Assembly (NCBI RefSeq): GCF_945859685.1
Contig: NC_079147.1
Location: forward strand, 68,540,946 to 68,604,945
From: Eupeodes corollae
Taxonomy: Eukaryota; Arthropoda; Insecta; Diptera; Syrphidae
Direction: 5' to 3'
Length of the DNA: 64,000 bases
Shown: positions 56,525 to 64,000 of the stretch, in pieces
Numbering within the stretch: position 1 is the first letter of the stretch
How the letters are laid out: each line of letters begins with the position of its first letter
Translations under genes and position numbers: made by a program
The notes under the pieces: model-generated
Seen by the model: only the letters and a program-made list of their open reading frames with translations
Databases searched by the model: none
Told to the model about the DNA's origin: nothing

Positions 56525-58185
56525 ATTTAATTGGGAATCCTTGAAGTTTAAATTGAAATAATATAGGTGCAGATAGAGAGAGATTGCTAAATGGAACACA
56601 GAAAGTTATCGGCTAGAGAGGAGCAAAAGTAGGATATCCGGGATACACTTTGAAGGTATGAAGATATAGGTACCTAGAAAGAAAGAGTTGCAGTTTTCCA
56701 AACAAGTTTACGGTAGTTATATTCAATGTGGAAGAGAGTTTACTAATTGGCTAAAAGTTAGGTTAAGTGGTGGGAATTGTTTTTTTTTTTATTTCTTTCT
56801 CGTATTTAATTTTTGAATGAATAATGATTTGAAAAGATTCTTGCAATGAAATATTCAATAAAAATATTTTTAATTAGATGGAAATGAACTTAATTGTAAT
56901 TAATTAAAGGAATTGAAACACTTCATTGATATTCAATCATAGGTAAAGGTAGATTACGCCACTACGGCTACGGCTACAACTATGGTTATGGGTACATAAG
57001 GAATATATGAATAGGGGTAAATGCCCCAATTAAATTGACTCACAATAAGGATATTGACCAAGAAGTTCTTTTGAGATATACAAATGGTGGTTTTCGGTAT
57101 TCAATAACTTTATTGAATAGAAAAAGGTGGAAAAAAACCTTTGGTTTCTTCTTCTTTCTCGCTCTTTCTTTGGTTTAACTCAAACGATTCAAGTCGCAAA
57201 TACTCGTCAAACCATTGAACTCAGTCATGCATGACCAGCTTTAAAGTCAACCAACTGTTAGTGTTGAAAATATCTGAATTCAATATTTTGACAGGTGGTT
57301 TCAATTCAATTTCTAGGGATTTTAAGAATCTGTCATCAACACAAGTGACAGGTAGATCTTTGCAAATCTGTCATTAAAAAGTGATTTCCAGGCATTGGTA
57401 TGTTCGTTTTTGAACAATTGTTTTGTAAAAAAAAACCGTTAAAATGTCACTGTTGCAAATTGTTTTAATTTGACAGAATCATTTATAAACGACAGTTGTT
57501 AGAAATCTTAGTTCTGTTAATATATCGATATCAAAAATGAAAAAAAAACTGTTTCATAAAAATTTTAATAAAAATTGATGAAATAAATAATAAAATATTT
57601 GCTGAAAAACAATTAATTTTTTATAAACAAATCATTTGATTTGACAGTTCAAGAGCTGAGTTGTGGATTGTTACAAATCGTTACTATTGGACACTTCAAC
57701 AATGAGTTTAGGAAAGATGCGATGACGCCATATTGTTACAAATCGTGTTGCTGTGACAGGCGGTCAAAAACTGCATAATTGTGTGACGGATGAGTCACGA
57801 AGATGCACGTTTTGAGTATGCGAAGGGTAGCCAGGAGAAAAACATGAAGAATTAACCCATGTTCTACGAAAAATGTGCACCCTTTTTCTAATTTGCACAC
57901 CACCCTAAAGTTAGTATGGCTAAATGCCCAACCTAAAGTGTGGGAATACTAAGAAAGGTCACCTTGCAATGTGTTTTCCGTTCCCCTAAAATTGTTTGCA
58001 CGGAAGTTTAAGAGTTTAGAGTCTTTAAATTTCGAACTATCGAATTCTGTCTCTCAATTACGTTTGAGAAATGCCAAGGTTCCCAGTTACGAAAACGTTT
58101 TCCTCAAGTTATTAAGCTGGTCTGGTTTGGGCTGGGGATTTCATTCGCGAATTCTCAATAATTTTTCGTTTACTTTTTAGACCGA
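56525..58185. other. Unassigned sequence
   Basis: No gene or element recognised. AT-rich, with several TGTCA-type words around 57,290-57,650 and one DREF-like TATCGATA at 57,523-57,530. Confidence 0.45.
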
Positions 58186-59145
58186 TTGGATTCGACGGAT
58201 AAGAACTGAACACGTCCATTAAGCCAAGGTTGGTGTTTAAATCACCAAGGTAAAAGAAGCCACAAATGTTTGGCTGGATTTAATCGTTTCTGTGACTTTG
58301 TAAAGAAGGGAGGTGAGTGCAATTGGACGATAATTACATGATGGGGAGGATTCGCCTTTTTTAGCGGCGGGCTGGACAAATGCAGTTTTTCCATGACTCG
58401 GAAAAGACCTGTAGAATAGGACAGATGGAAAAGCTAACGCAGTAGTTCTGCCAGCGTTGAAGAAGACCTCTTCAGAACAATAGCGGTGATACTATCTGGG
58501 CCAGTGGATTTGTGAATGTCAAGATCTTTAAGTACTCTGGTAACTGAACTAGTGCGAAAGAAGATTGAATCGTTTACGCTTTCAAGTACAAGCGGAGTCA
58601 CTCATGGACAGCATCGAATTAACTGTGCTGCAAGCAAATTGGCTTTATCAATCGAGCTTACATAGGGAGTGTCGTTGGAAACTAGCGTCGGAACCGACGA
58701 AAACCTACGTGTTACGCAATTTTTTTACAAATGACTAAGAATTATGTCTACCATTGGGACATTGTAGTATTTCTTGGCGTAGTTTCTGATCATGCAAAAA
58801 TTTAATGCATCGTTCATATGCGTAACAGGTTTTTCCAGCTTGTTTGAACTTATTCCAGTTTAACTCATTTGAATTGGCTTTCTAATTTCAGAAACTTACA
58901 ATTTTGGTCCTAATAGCCTCTTTACAGCTCGAATTAAACCATATCTTCACTGGAATCCACTATCTAGGAAGCTTAGTGCCAGTTAAAGATCCTGATGAAG
59001 TCATTGAGACCGTCCCAGTTGACTTTCTCATATTGCCAAACGGTTCTCGTAAGGGTTTTGACTTTGACTGTTGTTTTTCGACATGATACAATGGTCTGAT
59101 GTGCCTGGAGGCGATAATACACTGACCGTATATTAATATGGATCA
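58186..59145 (-). pseudogene. LINE family C: endonuclease end, linker and RT start, copy 3
   Basis: Right to left: 'CRKTTVKVKTLTRTVWQYEK' with 'VNWDGLNDFIRIFNWH' (59,100-58,975; the region just after the endonuclease), 'WFNSSCKEAIRTK' (about 58,930), a long degenerate linker, and 'NYRPIALTSLLYKVTE' at about 58,340-58,290, the start of RT. It is the most readable of the three family C relics. The SINE lies directly beyond 59,145. Confidence 0.78.
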
Positions 59146-59149
59146 GAAA

Positions 59150-59440
59150 TAAGAAACCCGTACCGTTATGGTAAGTGCGTTGGACTGTCATGTCAGAGGT
59201 CTTGGGTTCAATCCCTGCTTGTATTATCTACAAAAATAAATTCTCCAAGTGCAATTTTTGCCATGAAAAGTGCTTTAGCAAATAAGATCTTCATATTGGG
59301 CTTGAAACTATAGGTCCCCTCCATCCCTGACAATAGTACTCGCACAGAGGAATGGTTGAGAGTTGTAAGTCACTAGGCCCTAGTTCTCAACGGACTTTTG
59401 CGCTACCTGATTAAATTTACTTATTTTACGAGATAGGAAA
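59150..59440 (+). repeat. tRNA-derived SINE
   Basis: The head has a tRNA-like order: an A-box-like 'ttatggtaagtgcgttgg' at 59,166-59,183 and a good B box 'ggttcaatccc' at 59,205-59,215, the internal RNA polymerase III promoter. The body includes 'aagtgctttagcaaataaga', 'aatggttgagagttgtaagt' and 'cactaggccctagttctcaa', and the end has 'tttacttatttta'. The layout is head, body, T-rich tail, and a body fragment recurs at 41,985. It is not a functional tRNA gene, since no acceptor stem forms. It would depend on a LINE for mobility. Confidence 0.78.
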
Positions 59441-59449
59441 CAAGGAATT

Positions 59450-60290
59450 GCCGAAAAAAGAATAATGGCATTTGGTGGCCCGTGGCAGCCATTTTGTTTT
59501 AGTGACACCTGCCAAATATTTTCTTTATTATTCAGTTGCTTATGCCAAATCATCATTGCAACTTACACATTTGAACAGCACGTTCAAATGATAAAACTTT
59601 ATTATCAAAATGAGTGTTCGTTAACGCAAGCGTTGCGTGCATTGCTCCCATTTTTCGGTAGACGTAGGGGCCCTTCACAGTCGAATCTTCAACGTTTGGT
59701 GGCCAAATTTGGGACGACCGGTTTAGAAAACAATTAGCCACCCCCGTATGTTCAAGAAACGCAAGATTAGTCGAGAACATCGCCACGGTCCGTAAAAGTG
59801 TACATAAGAATCCGAGGCAGTCTACTCGCTGTGCACAAGAACTCGGCCTTTCGTAGACTCTTGGCAAAAATTTGCGTCGGGATTCGGACCTACACTCGTA
59901 CAAGATCCAACTGACCCATGAGCTCAAAGTACATGACCATAGACAACACCGTTTGTTCGCTGACTGGGCTTCGAATCGTTAGGAAGAGGAACCCAAACTG
60001 TTTAAAACAATATGGACGTTTGAGTCTTGGGCTATTTGACATTTAAAATTGTTGACATTGTGTTGTGGTAAAATTTACCAGTTTCAACTCCCTTTTTGCT
60101 AACAATTCTTACTGCGGCCTCAAAATTCTAGAAACCTGGACCATCTCTTCTAGCATTTTGGGAAAGCAAATTAACAGGTCTTACCAAAGTGTGCGAAAGG
60201 ATTCCACCCCAACGAACTGTGCGACGGATACCCATGCCCAACAATGTCTGTAGGAAAGTCACAACAACTTTAACTTAGTATGGCCGAGGG
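59450..60290 (+). pseudogene. Mariner-like transposase relic 3
   Basis: The N-terminal part is open: 'YTFEQHVQMIKLYYQNE' and 'SLTQALRALLPFFG' (59,560-59,660), 'LQRLVAKFGTTG', then a TAG stop at 59,735. In shifted frames 'ENIATVRKSVHKNPRQSTR' (about 59,778), 'DLHSYKIQLTHELKVHDH' and 'RLFADWA' (about 59,890-59,970) follow in the order usual for this mariner group. The DDE core is not recognisable beyond about 60,010. It abuts the BEL/Pao remnant at about 60,300. Confidence 0.8.
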
Positions 60291-60309
60291 CCCATCATAA
60301 AGTATATTA

Positions 60310-60720
60310 ACTGTAAACAAATCACTCCAAGAATTGACTTTGTGTAGGACACGAATGGCCAAATAAGGCGCATAAGCCGTGCCAAAAGTGATCGTCTTCA
60401 GTTTAAAGACTTTGATGGGTTGCTTTGGATTTTCACGCCAAATAATGAGTTAGTATCGATTGTATCGATCCAGTTCTTGCACAAAAAATTGTCAATACAT
60501 CTTCTCAATATCAGTTGTTAGTGTAAATTTGAAAGCTCCCCATTTTAAAGTTATGTCAACAATGTTCTTTTAGGACCTGTCATCAGGTGTTGATTAAAGG
60601 ATGTATCATCATAGGTTTTTTGAGGCTGCGTCAAAAACGACTCTTAATTTTGTGGTAGAGCTAGAAAATAGTGAAAAGGGGTTGTCAAAATTGTGTCGTT
60701 TACATCTACTTCTTCCATGT
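60310..60720 (-). pseudogene. BEL/Pao reverse transcriptase fragment
   Basis: Minus strand: 'SSTTKLRVVFDAASKN' (the BEL/Pao motif '.TTK.RVVFDAS.K'), then 'TTDIEKMY' with 'WRENPKQPIKVFKLKTITFG' and 'TAYAPYLAIRVLHKV' in shifted frames, the palm region before the catalytic box. The Asp-Asp box itself lies beyond the truncation point. Confidence 0.8.
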
Positions 60721-60914
60721 GTTTCAAACTAAGTTATACCATGATACATTGGCTGTAACTTTCTTGCAATTACGGGTCCCTTTCAAATCGTCTTTCCAAA
60801 GATAAAAAACGTCGAGTTGCTATTTCTTTGCTGGATCCTTCAGGATGAAATCCTACCTTAAATGGGAGATTCACTTCGTAACGGAATTTCTTCTATCTCC
60901 CAAAATTCTTAGAT

Positions 60915-61458
60915 TTATGTATCGAGATCAATGTGTTGGAAGAAACTTCGGATCGACTTTGGAATAACTTCAGGATTCTTACCCAATATAATCCACCCCA
61001 ATTGGGTGTTTTGTGCAATGGGAGCGACTACGTGCTCGCTGCGAATAATTTTCGGTAATATAATGTTCGGATAACCGTCTGAGCCGAAAAGTATGTTGTA
61101 AATTAGCCAAATAATCATAATTGTGTGGTATCATTTTGTGGGACGGAAGAAGGCCAGTCAACGACTTAAAATGTACGATTTGGTTGCGCCTTCAAACGCC
61201 GAATGTTTAGATTTAAACACGTATGTAAACGTAACTTTGACTGATGCCGTTGCTGACCTTCCCTAGCCCTGATACATTAACGTGTGTTTGGTGTTGAGTT
61301 AAATTTGAATGCCTTACTGCTGACTCAGAGATAAAAATGGTATGTGAGCCAGGGTCAATAAGTGCTCTAAGATCTGAAAATCTTCCATATTCACATTTAA
61401 CTCTAACGATGGCAGTGGCAAATAAAATTTGAGTACCGTGGACTTGAGACGCATACAA
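60915..61458 (-). pseudogene. BEL/Pao aspartic protease (A17-like)
   Basis: Minus strand: 'LFATAIVRVKCEYG' and 'LRALIDPGSHTIFISESAV' (61,458-61,300). The active-site triad is IDPGS in place of the more usual D-S/Q-G-S. After a frameshift near 61,200 it continues with 'YNILFGSDGYPNIILPKIIR' and 'PIAQNTQLGWIILGK' (61,118-60,970), the characteristic second half of Pao-type proteases. It cleaves Gag-Pol in intact elements. Confidence 0.82.
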
Positions 61459-61459
61459 A

Positions 61460-62033
61460 TTGTGTCGGGTATTGCAACCAGGAGCATTTTCGCCCGTTGG
61501 TTGGAAAGCAGGAGTTTTTTGAATTCAAACTTTCTTTCAAAAAATGCATTTTTGTGATCCAGTCAGGATTGTTATGTACAAGTGACATAAAAATATCGTG
61601 ATAGGAACGTCACGATGTATAAGATCCCGAGAAAGTTGGGGGTTTGATTGGAGGAAGCTTGAGGACATTTTTTGGTTGTGACGGATGTGTTGCTGGTGGA
61701 AGGCCTGTTGCTGGAGGTGCTCCCACTGTAGAAGTAAGTGGAGCAAACGAAGTTAATCTGTCCAAACCATCCATCATTTCAGTCTCGAAATAAATGGCAC
61801 GGAATTGATCGAACACCCCTATCATGTCTTTCTTTTTAAAAGCCTCTTTGAGCTTCCCCCCGGTAACGATTTCCTAGTGATATTGTTTGACATTTTCTAG
61901 ATTTTGTTCAAGTAGCTCCATGCGAGTTTTCAAATAGTAACTCGTTATATGAGCCTGGCCTGTCTTCTTAAAATTTGAAAAATCGCCCTCTAATTGCGCC
62001 AAATCTTCTTTTTGAAGCTCCCCAAACGACATA
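61460..62033 (-). pseudogene. BEL/Pao gag
   Basis: The frame opens at an ATG at 62,033 ('MSFGELQKEDLAQLEGDF'), with one stop near 61,877, then 'DMIGVFDQFRAIYFETE' and a Pro/Thr-rich stretch leading to 'LPPIKPPTFSGSYTS' (about 61,640), the '.LP.I.LPTF.G.Y..W' entry of BEL/Pao gag. It continues in another frame with 'FMSLVHNNPDWITKMHFLKE' (61,588-61,530). The zinc knuckle was not recognised. The start is chosen because it is the first ATG after the leader. Confidence 0.75.
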
Positions 62034-62200
62034 ATGGATTTTTTTTATTTATAAAATGTAATTAAAAAAGAGCAAACAAAATACTTTAAAAATGAGGACT
62101 TACTTTGTGTGTCTTTGATGGATCATGTAGAGTTGTGTTGGGTTTTAATAACCCGTCGCGGCAGCCCTGATTTCCACAGCACAAAAATGTTCTGAAGGAC

Positions 62201-62218
62201 CAATTTTTCTGCTCGCCA
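62201..62218 (-). promoter_or_regulatory. BEL/Pao primer-binding site
   Basis: The minus strand reads TGGCGAGCAGAAAAATTG right after the proposed LTR end; the TGG start is where a tRNA CCA end would pair. Identity of the tRNA not determined. Confidence 0.5.
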
Positions 62219-62474
62219 GTTAAATTTTCTATTTAAATTTCCAATTAATGAAAAATAAAACTCAAAACTTCGTTATTATTACTTTAATTCGCAAACAAAA
62301 TTCGAAGGTATTTCACAAAATGGTGTCGTGTTGAATATAATAAGAATCAGAAAAAGATTGATCTTCTTTTTATTCAAGAAGGTTGAAAGATAACTTTTAT
62401 AATTATGTATAACATAAATAATTAGTTTGACAAGAAATGTCACATTGGGCTAATATCATATTGGGTAGTTCACA
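62219..62474 (-). repeat. BEL/Pao 5' LTR (approximate)
   Basis: About 256 bp on the minus strand from TGTGAACTACCC to the base before the primer site. It contains a TATA-like 'attataaaag' near 62,395 and an AATAAA just downstream. The 5' boundary is chosen for a TG start and is uncertain, as there is no partner LTR in the window. Confidence 0.5.
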
Positions 62475-62763
62475 ATAGTAGGTAATTTATATTTAAAATG
62501 TTATACAGATTTAATTTATTTTGTTTTAATTGTTTCTTTTTAAAGAATAATATAAAAATAAATCTATAACATATGTCAAACACCGACTGACGTTTCTTTT
62601 AAATTGTCAAATTAATTATTGCGGCACATCGGATAGTGCAATTTGTTTTAGTTTAATCTAAAAAAATAAAAAAAATAAAAGAATTTAAAATCGCGTTCGG
62701 TGGTAGATTATATTGGATTCGAAAATCCAATATTGTTTTAAATAGTATTTAAATATATATATA
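62475..62763. other. Sequence between two LTR elements
   Basis: AT-rich, no gene. It includes a 9-bp perfect inverted repeat with a 4-base loop ('tattggatt' at 62,711-62,719 and complement at 62,724-62,732) and an ATATATATAT run (62,753-62,763) just before the gypsy LTR. Confidence 0.5.
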
Positions 62764-63240
62764 TGTTATATCCAAGCACACTTGTGCGCCCCAACAAATT
62801 TCAAACAAAGATAAACCCACGCAAAATCTTGACTTCAAATTCAATTAAACACATTGTAATAATTCTTCAAAGATGATGCAACGATAATAAACATAAATTG
62901 CATATCAGCACTTCTTGGCCTTCAGCCTTGTGCAAGAGTATCAAATGTATATCAAAAGTATTTGACAATATTGAATCATTGCATCATCCGCAGTCAAACA
63001 AAGGTTTGCTGCGTTAGCATATTAATAATATAAAAGGGATCTCCAGATCTCTTTCTAGTTTAGTTTTTTCACAAGTTTATCAACGTATAGCCGATGATTT
63101 CCCCCGACCAACGGTAAGGGATCTGACGCTTAAATAAAAGTGTTTTCAATTAAAATAAAACGGTCTTTTATTTTGGTTGCCCTGTTCCCAGAACAGGAAG
63201 AAAGATTTTTTTTGAATCTTTGAGAAAACTCAATTAAAAT
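62764..63240 (+). repeat. LTR of a gypsy-group element (17.6/297-like)
   Basis: Defined mainly by its right end, which directly precedes the tRNA-Ser-type primer site. It contains a TATA box 'tataaaa' at 63,029-63,035 and AATAAA signals at 63,133-63,138 and 63,154-63,159, as expected for a promoter plus polyadenylation site in one LTR. The left end is set at the end of an ATATAT run, the target preferred by 17.6/297-type elements; it may be off by some bases. It is probably the youngest LTR element in the window, since the signals are intact. Confidence 0.65.
63029..63035 (+). promoter_or_regulatory. TATA box in gypsy-group LTR
   Basis: 'tataaaa' about 210 bp upstream of the primer site and about 100 bp upstream of the first AATAAA, which fits U3-R-U5 spacing. 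Confidence 0.6.
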
Positions 63241-63258
63241 TGGCGCAGTCGGTAGGAT
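63241..63258 (+). promoter_or_regulatory. Primer-binding site, tRNA-Ser type
   Basis: TGGCGCAGTCGGTAGGAT is identical to the primer site described for the Drosophila 17.6/297 group of gypsy elements (complementary to the 3' end of a serine tRNA). This is the most specific marker in the right-hand part of the window. Confidence 0.85.
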
Positions 63259-64000
63259 TCCAGTCAGATTATAAGTGAAAATTATAAGAGACATGGTAAT
63301 CCAGTGGTCGAACCGGAATTAAAAATTTTTTTTCGCGACCCAAAAAAATTTGTTTTTATTGTGAAAATTAATAAATGCAAAAACGTGTTTTAGTTAACAA
63401 TAAAAAATAAATGCAAACAAAAAAAAAAAAAAATTAAATAAAGTAAAAGTGATTAATTTTCGAACGAAAATCGTGAATTTCATTTAACTAAATTTAATTA
63501 CAAAAAAAATAATAATTTTTCGAACGAAAATCGAAAATTATTAAAAAGAAAAAATTATTTAGTAACCAACGCCAGTGAATATGGTTAATGTTGCGAAGCC
63601 TCATAGAGAGGAAATAATTTTTAGTGAAGAGTGAAAAGTGGAAGAGTAGAAGTGAAATTAAAGGCGGATGAACAATTATAATTAATAAATTAATTGAAAA
63701 AAAACCCTATACTGAAAATTGAGTAAAAATAAAAAAATGAGTGAGTGAAAAAAAGAAAAATTAATAAATAAATAAAAAGAACATAAAAAAAAAAAATATA
63801 ATTTTTTTTACATAAAAGTAAAAGTGCAAACAAATTAAAAACAAAATAAAAAAAAATAAACCAAAAGGAACGATAACAAGCAAAATCAAAAAGGTTAAAT
63901 GCAACAAATAGTGCAACTAAAAGAAAAAAATATACCTACCTAAAAAAATTTTAAAATTTATGGTTCAAATTATATGTGGAAAATCCACTTGAATCCAACG
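63259..64000 (+). mobile_element. Leader of gypsy-group element running off the window
   Basis: About 740 bp of extremely A-rich sequence following the primer site, with few C or G and paired words such as 'tttttcgaacgaaaatcg' at about 63,455 and 63,515. No gag start was recognised before the window ends. Long A-rich leaders before gag are common in this group. The element should continue to the right. Confidence 0.6.

Larger units (their letters stand above)
60300..62474 (-). mobile_element. BEL/Pao LTR retrotransposon remnant
   Basis: Right to left: LTR (62,219-62,474), TGG primer site, a leader of about 170 bp, gag (62,033 to about 61,460), Pao-type protease (61,458-60,915) and part of RT (about 60,700-60,310). 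The 3' part (rest of RT, RNase H, integrase, 3' LTR) is missing. It meets the mariner relic at its truncated end. Frameshifts occur in each domain. Confidence 0.85.

Noticed and set aside
57523..57530. DREF site / promoter of a host gene
   Set aside because: A single TATCGATA is expected about once or twice in 64 kb by chance and no exon follows.
59166..59220. A true tRNA gene
   Set aside because: A and B boxes are present but no acceptor stem pairs, and a SINE body with a second copy elsewhere follows.

Overview
The window looks like a TE-saturated, AT-rich stretch of an insect genome, most likely a fly (Diptera). The insect call rests on the mixture of element types (RTE, Jockey/CR1-type and RNase H-bearing LINEs, Ty3/gypsy, Ty1/copia, BEL/Pao, piggyBac, Tc1/mariner, a tRNA-headed SINE and DINE-1-like repeats) and on a 17.6/297-type tRNA-Ser primer site. 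No intact protein-coding gene of the host was recognised. Nearly every recognisable reading frame is a decayed piece of a mobile element. The window could be an intergenic region or a very large intron.

Layout. 1-865: a LINE endonuclease relic (-) and an old RTE piece (+). 2.9-12.8 kb: a nested block made of the 5' part of an RTE copy (+), a copia remnant (+) and a long gypsy remnant (-) whose gag is split by a CR1/Jockey-like LINE (-). 12.9-25.1 kb: mostly unique sequence with microsatellites, a DINE-1-like repeat, an inverted-repeat MITE, a small MITE and a short RTE tail. 25.1-28.6 kb: a nearly full-length RTE copy (+). 28.6-36.4 kb: LINE scraps, a piggyBac relic (-) with a MITE inside it, an RTE scrap, an RNase H-bearing LINE (-) and a mariner relic (-). 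36.4-45.1 kb: unique sequence, a MITE, RTE (-), LINE scraps, a SINE scrap, a second DINE-1-like copy (-), a Tc1-like relic (+) and a mariner C-terminus (-). 45.2-49.8 kb: three RTE pieces head to tail (+). 50-54.5 kb: LINE scraps, a third DINE-1-like copy and RTE (-). 54.5-58.2 kb: no recognised element; this includes the only stretch that might be part of a host gene (Q/N/S/T-rich frames, minus strand, about 55.6-56.5 kb). 58.2-64 kb: LINE scrap, SINE, mariner relic, BEL/Pao remnant with LTR (-), and at the right edge the LTR, primer site and leader of a gypsy-group element that runs off the window.

The main pattern is repeated colonisation by one RTE family, with ten pieces in 64 kb. Two of these pieces share the same frame-breaking 5-base deletion. 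There are also three copies each of a DINE-1-like repeat with internal tandem units of about 175 bp, a MITE with 3-bp target duplications, and a short unclassified repeat. I did not find a coherent novel multi-gene system. The findings concern TE biology and possible regulatory by-products. All family calls come from reading motifs by eye; boundaries are approximate unless stated.
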